Assembly: GCF_002836945.1 (NCBI RefSeq) | Contig: NZ_NIJM01000004.1 | Coordinates: 1 to 64,000 of the forward strand | Direction of reading: 5' to 3' | DNA length: 64,000 nucleotides | Origin: Shewanella chilikensis | Lineage (GTDB): Bacteria > Pseudomonadota > Gammaproteobacteria > Enterobacterales > Shewanellaceae | In this document: positions 43,060 through 51,751 of the stretch, piece by piece | Position numbering within the stretch: position 1 is the stretch's first letter | Layout: every line of letters begins with the position of its first letter | Made by a program: the position numbers and the translations under genes | Notes under the pieces: model-generated | Told to the model about the DNA's origin: nothing | The model's input: only the letters and a program-made list of their open reading frames with translations | Database searches by the model: none

Positions 43060-43515
43060 ATGATCGCCAAGCTCAAGCAGTTTTTGAATGCCCACCAACA
43101 AAGTCAGTCCCCGCAGGAACAACAGAAACAACTGGAACTGGCAGCCGCCAGCATGTTGTTGGAAGTGGTTTATGCCGATGAGGAGATGTCCGGCACCGAA
43201 TCCCAGCTGTTACCCGAACTCCTTGAACAAACGCTGGGTATCGCCACCGAAGCAGCGGCCGAGCTGATAATTGAGGCGAAACAAAGCCGTCACGATGCCA
43301 CTTCACTGTTTGAGTTCACCTCAGCCATCAATGATAGCTTTACCCTTGATCAGAAGCAGCAGCTGATCCTGGCGATGTGGCGTGTGGCCTATGCCGACGG
43401 CGAACTGTGCCGCTACGAAGACCAGATCATTCGCCGCTGTGCCGACCTGCTGTATCTCAAACACTCTGAGCTGATCCAGCTGCGCAACCAAGCCATGACT
43501 GGCGGCACAAACTGA
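43060..43515 (+). CDS. TerB-like (tellurite-resistance family) protein
   Basis: A 151-residue cytoplasmic helical protein of the TerB fold. It has the repeated acidic metal-binding type segments LEVVYADEEMSGTESQLLPE and MWRVAYADGELCRYEDQIIR, which are hallmarks of the family. Stand-alone TerB proteins of this size are common and not necessarily tied to tellurite. GAGAAG precedes the ATG. The folded 93-bp element lies just upstream. Confidence 0.82.
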   Translation: MIAKLKQFLNAHQQSQSPQEQQKQLELAAASMLLEVVYADEEMSGTESQLLPELLEQTLGIATEAAAELIIEAKQSRHDATSLFEFTSAINDSFTLDQKQQLILAMWRVAYADGELCRYEDQIIRRCADLLYLKHSELIQLRNQAMTGGTN

Positions 43516-43549
43516 GCCCGTCCTATATTGCATGCTTTATTGCACGCTT

Positions 43550-44815
43550 TTATTGCATAGGGATCACCGGCGGCAATTGGCGTTTCTGCCACTGCTGCTG
43601 CAACGTTAGCAATACGGCCAGCACACACAGCAACCCCAGGGCGTAGGCCATGGCGCTGCCGAGTGCAAACGCCAACAAGACACAAAGCGCGCAGCTTAGC
43701 AGTACCAAAGGCAGGTAGCGTTTGCTCAGCAAGCGAATGGCAGCCAGCATGGACAAAAGATAGATCACCACAAATACCCCGTTGCTCCAGGCAATCAGCT
43801 GCTCGAGTTGTTGGCCTGAAATATAGGTCAGCACTATCACCAGCCCCATCACCCCCAGCACGGCCGACAAAGCCCTGACCGGTACCTGATAACTGTTACG
43901 CTCACGGAACCAGGCCGGCAATATTCCCTCGGTACTGAAGCTCCAAAGCAGCCGCGATACACTGGCGGCATAGACGTTCACTGCCGCCAGACCACTGGCA
44001 ATACCCAGCACTCCTATCACCTGAGCACCGTATCCGCCGAGCAAGGTATCGAATGCGCCTATCATGGCGACCTTGGTATCCACTTCCACCAGCAATAACA
44101 GCAAGGTACAGACCAGATAAACCGCACCGACCAAAATCACCCCTATCACCATAGCGGGAATCAAGTCCCGATCCGGGCGCCGAAAATCGTTGGCCAAGTG
44201 AGTCATGGCCTCCACGCCGAGGAAACTCCAGAAGGCAATGCCTATCGCCAGCATCACACCGTCATAGTCAGGAGTGGAATGAGCGGTCAAAGACACCAGC
44301 TCACCTGCCTTGGCACCACCGGCGCCGAACATCATCACCACCACGGCAACAATCCCCAGTGTCAGGGCAAATTGCGCCTTGGCCGACACTTGAATGCCCC
44401 TGAGATTGAGTAGCCAAAGCCCGAGCAGAACCAAGAGTTCACAGCCCACCTGCACCCAACCGGACACGGGAACCAAGGCGTTAACGAATTGGAAAGTCAT
44501 CAAAATGGCGGCGGGCGCGCCGATAGGCACAGCCATCAAAAAGCTCAGGCCTATGGTGCGGCCCAGGGTACGGCCAAAGGCTCGTTCGACAAAATAAGCG
44601 GGGCCAGCAGCGTGAGGGAAACGGCTGGCCAAACGGGCAAACACCAAGGTCACCGGAATAATGGCTAGGGTCAACAGAGCCCAAGCCAGCAAGGCGCCAC
44701 TACCGGCTTTGGCGACTGTCATCTGTGGCAAAATAAACACCCCGGTACCCAACAATGTGGTGGCCATTAAGCCAGCACCCTGCCAGCGTCCGATAGTTCC
44801 TGTAACTTGATTCAT
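43550..44815 (-). CDS. yjeH: Amino-acid exporter of the YjeH type (APC superfamily)
   Basis: A 421-residue inner-membrane protein with about 12 helices, matching E. coli YjeH (418 residues), an exporter of L-methionine and branched-chain amino acids. Supporting segments: LMATTLLGTGVFILPQMTVA, FVERAFGRTLGRTIG, AIGIAFWSFLGVEAMTHLAN followed by DFRRPDRDL, and LIAWSNGVFVVIYLLSMLAA. An AsnC/Lrp-type regulator is encoded divergently 141 bp upstream, which fits amino-acid-responsive control. The substrate is assigned by family. Confidence 0.85.
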   Translation of the reverse strand: MNQVTGTIGRWQGAGLMATTLLGTGVFILPQMTVAKAGSGALLAWALLTLAIIPVTLVFARLASRFPHAAGPAYFVERAFGRTLGRTIGLSFLMAVPIGAPAAILMTFQFVNALVPVSGWVQVGCELLVLLGLWLLNLRGIQVSAKAQFALTLGIVAVVVMMFGAGGAKAGELVSLTAHSTPDYDGVMLAIGIAFWSFLGVEAMTHLANDFRRPDRDLIPAMVIGVILVGAVYLVCTLLLLLVEVDTKVAMIGAFDTLLGGYGAQVIGVLGIASGLAAVNVYAASVSRLLWSFSTEGILPAWFRERNSYQVPVRALSAVLGVMGLVIVLTYISGQQLEQLIAWSNGVFVVIYLLSMLAAIRLLSKRYLPLVLLSCALCVLLAFALGSAMAYALGLLCVLAVLLTLQQQWQKRQLPPVIPMQ

Positions 44816-44956
44816 CTGCTAAATTATCAGTATCTTGAATGGCGCCAGTATAGTCGTTCTCCGGCAGAATTTCTGTCATTCGTTTCCGTCAAATACGGCT
44901 TTTAAGCCGACGAAATGACGGCAAATCAGCAAAAAACACACAAAACGTCAGGTAGC

Positions 44957-45382
44957 ATGGATAAGTTCGATAAAGCAATCATTAATGCGCTTAAAAAAAA
45001 CGCCCGCCGGAGCATTTCAGATGTGGCAGCCGAAGTGTCACTGTCCCGCAGCGCCGTCTCGGACAGGATCAAGAAGCTCGAGCAAAATGGGGTGATCCGT
45101 GGTTACCAATTGCTGCTCAGCGAATCCCAAAAAGAAGCTGTGAGTGCCTACTTTGAAATTCAACACAAATGCCCCCGCTGCAGCGATGTGGTGCATGTAT
45201 TTCATGCCATTCCGGAAGTCGTGACCTGCCATGGTATCTCCGGCGACATGGATCTGCTGGTGTTTGTCAAAACGCCATCCATGCGACGACTACATGAGAT
45301 CCGCGAGTATATCGATACTCATACCGAGATAGTGAAGATTAAAACCCATGTGGTGATGAGCGAGTGGATTAATAATCAGTGA
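44957..45382 (+). CDS. AsnC/Lrp family regulator
   Basis: A 141-residue regulator with an N-terminal helix-turn-helix (RSISDVAAEVSLSRSAVSDR) and a C-terminal RAM ligand-binding domain (VTCHGISGDMDLLVFVKTPS). ATG 44957 has AGG five bases upstream and begins at the usual point (MDKFDKAIINALKKNARRSI); ATG 44915 would add 14 residues without a ribosome-binding site. Its divergent position makes the YjeH-type exporter the probable target. A CPRCSD segment (near residue 75) is unusual and might bind a metal. Confidence 0.85.
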   Translation: MDKFDKAIINALKKNARRSISDVAAEVSLSRSAVSDRIKKLEQNGVIRGYQLLLSESQKEAVSAYFEIQHKCPRCSDVVHVFHAIPEVVTCHGISGDMDLLVFVKTPSMRRLHEIREYIDTHTEIVKIKTHVVMSEWINNQ

Positions 45383-45499
45383 GCTAAAACCAAGAAAAGC
45401 CACCCGCGTGCTCAATAGGTGGCGAGTCCCGTGGAGGATCGGGAAATGCGTCAAAAGCGCAATAACAAAGTGGCTTCCTGCCCAATCACTTCCTTGTCT

Positions 45500-45562
45500 G
45501 CAACGTAATAACGTTGCTTCAGGATGCGGCGGTGCTTGTTCTTGACTGCAAAGCCGCCGCAT
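45500..45562 (-). terminator. Two stem-loops downstream of the cytochrome operon
   Basis: GCAACGT/ACGTTGC (45500-45517, 4-nt loop) and ATGCGGCGG/CCGCCGCAT (45524-45562, 21-nt loop) lie within 80 bp after the tetraheme cytochrome stop codon. They probably terminate the nrfB-nrfC-nrfD-cctA transcript or protect its end, though neither has a clear T-run. Confidence 0.45.
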
Positions 45563-45576
45563 TCCTTAACCTCTTA

Positions 45577-45867
45577 TTAGTGGCAGTCTTTGCAACCCGC
45601 TGCCGGGTCTTTTTCTTCGTGAGCTGTGTGACAGTCAGTACAGCTGAGCACGCCATCATGTTTCTTGTGTGCCTCACCTTCGAGCGACTTCATATCACCG
45701 TGACAGGAAGCACATTGCTCGTTTTCAAAGGCATAATCGGCGGAAGGCGAACCATCTTTATGGCAGGCTTCGCAGCCGGACATTTCCGTGTGAGAATCAG
45801 CTATTGGGGCTGCCAGCAGTGAACCGGAGAAACCCAGAGCCATCATCAGAAGCATTTTTTTCAACAT
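45577..45867 (-). CDS. cctA: Periplasmic small tetraheme cytochrome c (CctA/STC-like)
   Basis: A 96-residue protein with a signal peptide (LKKMLLMMALGFSGSLLAAP) and four CxxCH heme sites: CEACH, CASCH, CTDCH and CKDCH. Layout and sequence (DSHTEMSGCEACHKDGSPSA, FENEQCASCHGDM) closely follow the small tetraheme cytochrome of Shewanella, a soluble electron shuttle between inner-membrane quinol oxidation and periplasmic or outer-membrane reductases. The C-terminus ends at the fourth heme site, shorter than S. oneidensis CctA, so this may be a paralogue. It is the last gene of the nrfBCD-type operon. The ATG at 45867 follows AAGGA. Confidence 0.85.
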   Translation of the reverse strand: MLKKMLLMMALGFSGSLLAAPIADSHTEMSGCEACHKDGSPSADYAFENEQCASCHGDMKSLEGEAHKKHDGVLSCTDCHTAHEEKDPAAGCKDCH

Positions 45868-45889
45868 CACATTTTCCTTTTTATGGGGG

Positions 45890-46831
45890 TTAAGCAATCG
45901 TCATTTGTCCTGTGTACAGGATGAAGTGGCGCAGCAAAATGACCCCCAACAGACTCAGGGTTGCTGTCGCTGCCACATAAGACCATTTACGCTTGGCCGT
46001 GGCGGTCATAAACAGATTCATGGCTAATGGGATAGAGAGACCACAACCCAGGATACCGAGCCAGAACACCCAACCCCAGAAACCTTCCCCTATGGCATTG
46101 AAGGCCGCAACCTTGCTTTGTCCACCGGTAAGCACCAGCCCGACAAAGAAGGTGAAGATCACCGCAATTTCCACCAGGATCAGTGGGATCTCTATCTTGT
46201 GAATAAAGTGCACTTCTTTGCCATCGGGGTTACCCTTGAGCAGCACACCACCGAGCAGAGACGCCGCCGCACCGGAAGATAGACCGGAGATCAGGAACAG
46301 CAGCGGTAATACCGGATTCTTCAGCATGGGGTAACCGGGCAGAGCCGACAGCAGGAAGCCGGTATAAGCCCCCAGCGCCAGAGACAAGATCACCAATAAA
46401 CCTGTTAAACTGGGTTCATGTTTGGCCAAAAATCCGGTCACTTTGAGCACCACGGGGAAGCGCTGCTCACACCAGTCATCTATCGGTTGACGGAACACCA
46501 TGGCAATCCAGGCGAACATAAACACCATATAGACCATGAGGATCATCACCCCGATGGACATCACCGAAGTGGGGTTATAGAACACCAAAATCTTCCAGAA
46601 ATGGAACGGCTTGGTCAGGTCAATGACCAAGATCCCCAAACCCGCCATCACAGTAAGTGGGGCGACCAAACAAGCGGCCTGGACAAAGCCGGAACGCCAG
46701 GCATCCTGTTTCAGGCAACGGTTTTTCAGCAATACGGCAAAGAACATGGCGCCCGCCGATACCCCGGCGAAGAACAGATAAAACGCAATGGGCCAGTGCC
46801 AAACCAAAGTATCAAAATGAAAAGGACTCAT
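45890..46831 (-). CDS. nrfD: NrfD/PsrC-type membrane quinol oxidoreductase subunit
   Basis: A 313-residue polytopic inner-membrane protein of the NrfD/PsrC family, which exchanges electrons with the quinone pool. It begins FDTLVWHWPIAFYLFFAGVS (first helix, typical NrfD) and continues with about eight hydrophobic segments, including VIDLTKPFHFWKILVFYNPT and SALPGYPMLKNPVLPLLFLI. Its start overlaps the stop of the ferredoxin-type gene by 4 bp. With the NrfC- and NrfB-like proteins it would form a menaquinol-to-cytochrome module. SirD of the sulfite-reduction system is an alternative close relative. Confidence 0.82.
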   Translation of the reverse strand: MSPFHFDTLVWHWPIAFYLFFAGVSAGAMFFAVLLKNRCLKQDAWRSGFVQAACLVAPLTVMAGLGILVIDLTKPFHFWKILVFYNPTSVMSIGVMILMVYMVFMFAWIAMVFRQPIDDWCEQRFPVVLKVTGFLAKHEPSLTGLLVILSLALGAYTGFLLSALPGYPMLKNPVLPLLFLISGLSSGAAASLLGGVLLKGNPDGKEVHFIHKIEIPLILVEIAVIFTFFVGLVLTGGQSKVAAFNAIGEGFWGWVFWLGILGCGLSIPLAMNLFMTATAKRKWSYVAATATLSLLGVILLRHFILYTGQMTIA

Positions 46832-47511
46832 AGCTTAATCTCCCCCTGTTTGGCCACAATCTTGAACAGCTTGGGCCGGGTGCCGAGATCAACCTTGGAT
46901 CTCTGGGTTGGGTTGGCCCGAATCATCTGCACCACTTCTGAACTCGGATCTTTCAGGTTACCGAATACCAAAGCCTTGGTTGGGCAGGCTTCTACACAGG
47001 CCGGCTGTTTGCCCTGCTTGAGTTGAGTCTCACGGCAGAAATCACATTTGTCGGCCGCTTTGGTAACCGGGTTAATAAAGCGCACCTGATAGGGGCAAGC
47101 CGCAATACAGTACTGGCAACCAACACACTTCCAGGCATCCACAGTCACAATGCCGGTTTTCTTGTCTTTAAACGCCGCACCGGTTGGGCAAACGTTGACG
47201 CAAGGCGCGTCTTCACAGTGCTGACAAGACTTACGGCTAAAGTGGTAAAACTGGTTCGGGTATTCACCATATGGGCCAGTGCGAATAATCTCCAACCGGG
47301 AAACCCCTTCAGGTACCTGGTTCACTTCCCGGCAGGCATCACTACAGGCATTACAGCCAATACACTTGGTTTCATCATGGAGCAGGGCATAGTTGATGCC
47401 AGAGTCATGATCGGCGCTGGCAACCGCCTCATTGCCACTCAATGGATAGAGAGAGGCACCGGCCATCAGGGCACAGCCCCCTTTTAAAAAACGTCTTCTG
47501 GAATTTTCCAT
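46828..47511 (-). CDS. nrfC: Periplasmic 4Fe-4S ferredoxin, NrfC-like
   Basis: A 227-residue protein with a twin-arginine export signal (SRRRFLKGGCALMAGASL) and sixteen cysteines in four ferredoxin-type clusters. Examples are CIGCNACSDACREVNQVPEG, CQHCEDAPCVNVCPTGA, CVGCQYCIAACPYQVRF and CDFCRETQLKQGKQPACVEA. It is as long as E. coli NrfC (223) and carries electrons from the NrfD membrane subunit to periplasmic cytochromes. It overlaps the nrfD-like gene by 4 bp and follows the pentaheme gene by 12 bp. SirC of sulfite respiration is a near-identical alternative. Confidence 0.85.
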   Translation of the reverse strand: MENSRRRFLKGGCALMAGASLYPLSGNEAVASADHDSGINYALLHDETKCIGCNACSDACREVNQVPEGVSRLEIIRTGPYGEYPNQFYHFSRKSCQHCEDAPCVNVCPTGAAFKDKKTGIVTVDAWKCVGCQYCIAACPYQVRFINPVTKAADKCDFCRETQLKQGKQPACVEACPTKALVFGNLKDPSSEVVQMIRANPTQRSKVDLGTRPKLFKIVAKQGEIKL

Positions 47512-47523
47512 TACTCTTACCCC

Positions 47524-47985
47524 TTAGTTGACCGTATGACAGTCACGGCACAGCTTGCTGTGCTGTGTGCCAGTTGCTTGCTTCATTGGATCGTCCAACG
47601 GGTGCAGCTTGTGGCAGGCGGCGCAGCTCAACTTGTCGGCGTGAACATTGTGGGTCCACTCTTTCTCAGCCAATTTCTGTGGCTGGTGACACTTGAGACA
47701 AGTGGCATTCTGGGTTGCAGGAGCAATCCCTTCCTGAGGAGTAAAAACTCTTAAATCATTAGGTTTTCTTGGATGTTTTCCTTTTTCCCCATGACAGGTG
47801 CTGCAACTCATATTGAGCTGATCCTGACCATGGTGTCCCTGCATTAAGCCATTGCGTTTGTGACACTTCACACAGGGATCACTGTTGATTTTCAACGCGG
47901 TCTCGGCATATGCAATGCCGCTTACCCCCAACAAACAGGTCATAGAGGCCGCGCCTAATATTGCACGCCATCGAATACTGGACAT
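47524..47985 (-). CDS. nrfB: Periplasmic pentaheme cytochrome c, NrfB-like
   Basis: A 153-residue protein with a signal peptide (residues 1-27, ending AYA) and five CxxCH sites: CVKCH, CSTCH, CLKCH, CAACH and CRDCH. NrfB of E. coli is the pentaheme electron donor to nitrite reductase NrfA. The protein is first in the operon nrfB-nrfC-nrfD-cctA. No NrfA or other terminal reductase gene is seen in the surrounding window, so the acceptor must be encoded elsewhere. The gene starts at ATG 47985; a short untranslated gap separates it from the next gene upstream. Confidence 0.82.
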   Translation of the reverse strand: MSSIRWRAILGAASMTCLLGVSGIAYAETALKINSDPCVKCHKRNGLMQGHHGQDQLNMSCSTCHGEKGKHPRKPNDLRVFTPQEGIAPATQNATCLKCHQPQKLAEKEWTHNVHADKLSCAACHKLHPLDDPMKQATGTQHSKLCRDCHTVN

Positions 47986-48060
47986 CTCGGGTCCTCACTT
48001 TCAATTGGATATAACAGGGACTAAAGGGTAGCGGTCTAAACCGCCACCCGTTATTGCAGC

Positions 48061-48525
48061 CTAAGCCGTCAACATCTGCTCAAGGTGCTGTGCATCCAGA
48101 GGATTAGAGCGTTTCATATCGATGAGGCGAACGTTGAGCTTTTCGAGTAGGCTCTTTGAGTTGGCGCTTTCAGCATCACTGAAATCTGAAATTACCATTT
48201 TTATTTCTGAAGAATTCTGATCTATCAATACATAGTCCAGGCGCGAGTGACTCGCGGTCGCATGTGGGTCAATATCAACCACTGAGTCCAACGCCACATT
48301 GCTACAAACTTCGTATCGACCATTGGTTAAAGACTTCAGAGATTTAAAAAAGTCTAAACTCTGCTTGTCAAAGAACCGATTTTTGAGCTTTATCTCTTCG
48401 GCGTTTTTTTCGTCTGACTTAAAGAACTTGATACAAGTCATTACAAATACCACCAGCACGAATGGCACTGCAATAAAAAGCACGAAATAGATAAAGGCAT
48501 AACTTAGAATAACTGAAGTATCCAT
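48061..48525 (-). CDS. Membrane-anchored protein with a DUF2726-like domain
   Basis: A 154-residue protein with one N-terminal membrane helix (FIYFVLFIAVPFVLVVFVMT), a Lys-rich cytoplasmic stretch, and a domain (GRYEVCSNVALDSVVDID, SRLDYVLIDQNSSEIKMVIS, LNVRLIDM) that resembles DUF2726, a nuclease-like fold of unknown role. The match is weak and I saw no obvious catalytic triad. The ATG at 48525 follows GGAGGG with seven-base spacing and was preferred over 48540. It lies between the cytochrome operon and a LysR gene on A+T-rich DNA. Confidence 0.6.
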   Translation of the reverse strand: MDTSVILSYAFIYFVLFIAVPFVLVVFVMTCIKFFKSDEKNAEEIKLKNRFFDKQSLDFFKSLKSLTNGRYEVCSNVALDSVVDIDPHATASHSRLDYVLIDQNSSEIKMVISDFSDAESANSKSLLEKLNVRLIDMKRSNPLDAQHLEQMLTA

Positions 48526-48930
48526 ATAATAACCCTCCAAACATCATTTTTAGTTTTAATACGCTTAATTGCGCAGTTGAATTATTACTATCTACAGCAA
48601 TATGAATTTTGATCACCATCAAATAACCGTTGAGGAAAAGACTGAAAGTTCAAAACATAAGACATTGACTACATTACCATTTTGCAGAAAACATACTGCT
48701 AAAAATTAGAAATAGCATTTAGACAATGCGATATTTGAAAATGCACTATTTCACTATTTGAAATATACAGAGTTAATGAGAATCTCTCTCACAAACCTCC
48801 TTGAATCAGTCAAAAAAACAGCATTTAGTGATCTAGAATACAGAATCGGAAATAGCTTCGAATAAAATTATTCTTTCTGAAAAAACAGGTTAATATAGAT
48901 GTCGGATGTACCACTAAAGGAGTATTGCAG
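48526..48930. other. A+T-rich intergenic region between a DUF2726-like gene and a LysR gene
   Basis: 405 bp without a gene on either strand, noticeably richer in A+T than its neighbours. It carries the divergent promoters of the two flanking genes. It contains GAAAAGACTGAAAGTTC (48635-48651), a near-identical copy (16 of 17) of a sequence upstream of the NarL-type regulator (56457-56473). No other repeat or RNA gene was recognised. Confidence 0.5.
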
Positions 48931-49890
48931 ATGAACCATATTGACTTTGAAAAACTGGATATTTTAAGTCTTTCCATTCTTGTTAGCTTATACGAGAACA
49001 AATCTGCAACACACGTTTCAAAACTTTTAAACGTACCCGCACCTAAAATAAGCCGTTGTTTAAAAACAGCCAGATCTATTTTTGGTAACGAACTATTTTT
49101 AAGAAAGAAATATGGCCTTATTCCCAATGAATTTGCGGCCAAGGTTTACCCTATTGCAAAAGAAATAGTGAACTGTGCCAAGGGCTTCAATCAGCTTGGC
49201 AATCCAGCATTTGCAGGCAACAAAAACTTTGAGCTGGTCACCCCTGGGCTTATCTCTTACGCCTACCCCAAGGCGTTGATGCAGGCCATTAAACAACAGA
49301 ACAAGCAGTTGCATATCAATTTGAACTCCTGGGGCTGCAACTCATTGCAAGGGATAATAGACGGCAACATCAGTGCAGGACTCTGCAGTTGCCATTACCC
49401 TCAAGAGTTGCAAGCTATCGGCAGCAAATTACAGATAGAAGCCCTGAGAAAACTGGATAGCCTCTACCTTATCTGCAACAAAAATCATCCGCTGCTCTCC
49501 CGTGAGCTAACCCTGGAAACCATTGCCGAATATCCCTATATCAATACGGATCTGGGCCTTGGGCCCAACAGTCTTAGCCCATTTGAAGACTACTGCCGGA
49601 TCAACAATCTGGATCTGAATGTTGAGATGACTATCACCGGGATCTCATCTCTGAGTGCCTATCTCGAAGCCTCACAGGCGGTGGCCTTGGTGCCCTATAA
49701 GGCGGTATTCGATCTATTGGGCGAAGAGCCCCTGTTACACCTTTGCAAGCTGTCGGAAATGGAAACCACCCGGCTGTTCAATGTCACTGAGCCACTGACA
49801 CTGACACTGCTTAGCCCCAGCGGCCAACAAGACCCGGATCTGGAATGGATTCGTTCACAGTTGCGTTTGGTGAGCGGGACCTTGCTGTAG
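48931..49890 (+). CDS. LysR family regulator
   Basis: A 319-residue LysR-type protein. The helix-turn-helix lies near residues 20-45 (KSATHVSKLLNVPAPKISRC), followed by FGNELFLRKKYGLIPNEFAA and a periplasmic-binding-fold effector domain. The helix-turn-helix is less canonical than the other LysR proteins here (Lys-Ile-Ser in place of Ala-Val-Ser). AAGGAG precedes the ATG at 48931. Its targets are not obvious; the divergent DUF2726-like gene and the cytochrome operon beyond it are the nearest candidates. Confidence 0.82.
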   Translation: MNHIDFEKLDILSLSILVSLYENKSATHVSKLLNVPAPKISRCLKTARSIFGNELFLRKKYGLIPNEFAAKVYPIAKEIVNCAKGFNQLGNPAFAGNKNFELVTPGLISYAYPKALMQAIKQQNKQLHINLNSWGCNSLQGIIDGNISAGLCSCHYPQELQAIGSKLQIEALRKLDSLYLICNKNHPLLSRELTLETIAEYPYINTDLGLGPNSLSPFEDYCRINNLDLNVEMTITGISSLSAYLEASQAVALVPYKAVFDLLGEEPLLHLCKLSEMETTRLFNVTEPLTLTLLSPSGQQDPDLEWIRSQLRLVSGTLL

Positions 49891-50029
49891 ACTTGTGATA
49901 ACAATCTAAACAGGATCTCAGCCTGCTCTTTACGACTTGAAGTATACAGACAGATTTGCCCAAGAGTTCATACAATAGCGTTGCCAAAAGCGGTACACTA
50001 ATGAGCATTCGATACTGGGTAAGCTGTTT

Positions 50030-51751
50030 ATGCAAATCAATTCTCACGCCGAACTCAATCTCCTTTGGGGTTCCCTCATACTTGAAGAACTGGCACGCCT
50101 TGGGGCTCAGCATGTGTGCATGGCGCCGGGCTCGCGCTCCACGCCTCTGACGCTGGCAGCCGCCCGCCAGGACAAACTGAAACAACATCTGCACTTCGAT
50201 GAGCGAGGACTGGGCTTTATGGCACTCGGACTCGCCAAAGCCAGTCGGGCTCCGGTCGCCATTATCACCACCTCGGGAACAGCCGTGGCCAACTTGTATC
50301 CGGCCATCGTTGAGGCCTGGTTGACTCAAGTCCCCTTGGTCGTGCTTTCCGGCGACAGACCGCCGGAGCTGATAGCTTGCGGCGCCAACCAAGCCATACT
50401 CCAACCGGCAATATACGGCCAATATGCCAAGCAGTTGAACCTGCCGACACCGGATCTGGCCATAGCCCCTCAGGCACTGCTGACTCAGATTGATGAAGCC
50501 GTGGCCAACCAAAGCATGCCGGTCCACATCAATTGTATGTATCGTGAGCCGCTTTACCCAAGCAGCCTGGATGCCCCCAGAAGCCAAGCCATAGAGCACT
50601 ACCTGCAACCTCTGGCGAGCTGGCAACAGGCAAGCACACCCTATAACCAATATGCCACCAAAGGCATGGGACAAGTCCCAAGTTGGGATACCATGGCGCG
50701 TTTTGTTCACGGCAAGGGGGTTATCATCGCCGGCACTCTGGACAGTGCCGATAATCCACAAAAGTTGGTCGAACTGGCCAGCAAACTCGGTTGGCCGCTG
50801 CTGACAGATGCCCAGTCTCAGCTGCGCCAACATCCTGCCGCGATAGGCAATGTCGACCAACTGCTGCTCAACCCCAAGGGCCGAGCCCTGCTGCAACAGG
50901 CCGACCGGGCACTGGTGTTTGGTGGACGCCTGCTGTCGAAACGCTTGATAAGTTATCTGGAACAGCAGAACTGGCACCAATATTGGCAAGTATTGCCGCA
51001 GCAGATGCGCCTGGATCCCAGCCATAAACCCAAGCAGATCTGGCTGGCAGAGCTGCAACAGATAGCCGCCCTTGAGTGGCCACGCTCGTCCTCCGCCAAT
51101 TGGGCGCTGGAGCTCACCGCCCAGAATGAGGCGCTCAATGAGCTCTTTGTACGCCAAATCGATAACGGCGAGTTCGGTGAGGCTCAGGTGATAAGAGCCA
51201 TAGCGGCAACCCGCACCGGTGAGCAGCAGCTGTTTATCGGTAACAGCTTACCGGTACGGCTTTATGATATGTTCGCGCCCATCAGTTGCTGCGCCGCCAT
51301 CACCTATACCAACCGCGGTGCTTCGGGGATAGATGGCCTGCTGGCCAGTGCCTGCGGCGTCGCCAACCACAAGGGCCAGGCCACCACCTTGGTGCTCGGC
51401 GATCTATCGGCGCTGCACGACCTCAACTCTCTGGCATTGGCACGCCAGGCTCAGGGGCCATTAGTGATAGTGATACTCAACAATGATGGCGGCAATATCT
51501 TCAATATTCTGCCGGTACCAGATGAGCAAGTAAGGGCTCACTATTACCGATTAAGCCACGGGCTGGAGTTTGGTTATGGCGCGGCCATGTTTGGCCTACC
51601 CTACAATAGGGTGGAAGACTTCCAGGGCTTTATGGATGCCTACAGTGAAGCGCTCAACTATAACGGCGCCTCGGTTATTGAGGTTTGCGTCAGCCAAACC
51701 CAGGCCAGCGACCAGATAGCCAGCATAGGCCAATGGGTAAAGCAAAGCTAA
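50030..51751 (+). CDS. menD: SEPHCHC synthase (menaquinone synthesis)
   Basis: A thiamine-diphosphate enzyme that condenses isochorismate with 2-oxoglutarate. The 573 residues match E. coli MenD (556) in layout: [87 protein letters not shown] and the ThDP/metal motif [11 protein letters not shown] with NNDGGNIF. It is first of the overlapping operon menD-menH-menC-menE. Menaquinone feeds the anaerobic respiratory chains, including the NrfD-type module nearby. menF and menB are not in this window. Confidence 0.95.
   Translation: MQINSHAELNLLWGSLILEELARLGAQHVCMAPGSRSTPLTLAAARQDKLKQHLHFDERGLGFMALGLAKASRAPVAIITTSGTAVANLYPAIVEAWLTQVPLVVLSGDRPPELIACGANQAILQPAIYGQYAKQLNLPTPDLAIAPQALLTQIDEAVANQSMPVHINCMYREPLYPSSLDAPRSQAIEHYLQPLASWQQASTPYNQYATKGMGQVPSWDTMARFVHGKGVIIAGTLDSADNPQKLVELASKLGWPLLTDAQSQLRQHPAAIGNVDQLLLNPKGRALLQQADRALVFGGRLLSKRLISYLEQQNWHQYWQVLPQQMRLDPSHKPKQIWLAELQQIAALEWPRSSSANWALELTAQNEALNELFVRQIDNGEFGEAQVIRAIAATRTGEQQLFIGNSLPVRLYDMFAPISCCAAITYTNRGASGIDGLLASACGVANHKGQATTLVLGDLSALHDLNSLALARQAQGPLVIVILNNDGGNIFNILPVPDEQVRAHYYRLSHGLEFGYGAAMFGLPYNRVEDFQGFMDAYSEALNYNGASVIEVCVSQTQASDQIASIGQWVKQS

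Noticed and set aside
45577-47985. Complete nitrite reductase operon
   Set aside because: No NrfA-type cytochrome c552 is present; the module lacks a terminal reductase.
49811-51157. 448-residue open frame on the minus strand over menD
   Set aside because: It lies wholly antisense to an intact, well-conserved menD and shows no domain; it is a shadow of the GC-rich third positions.
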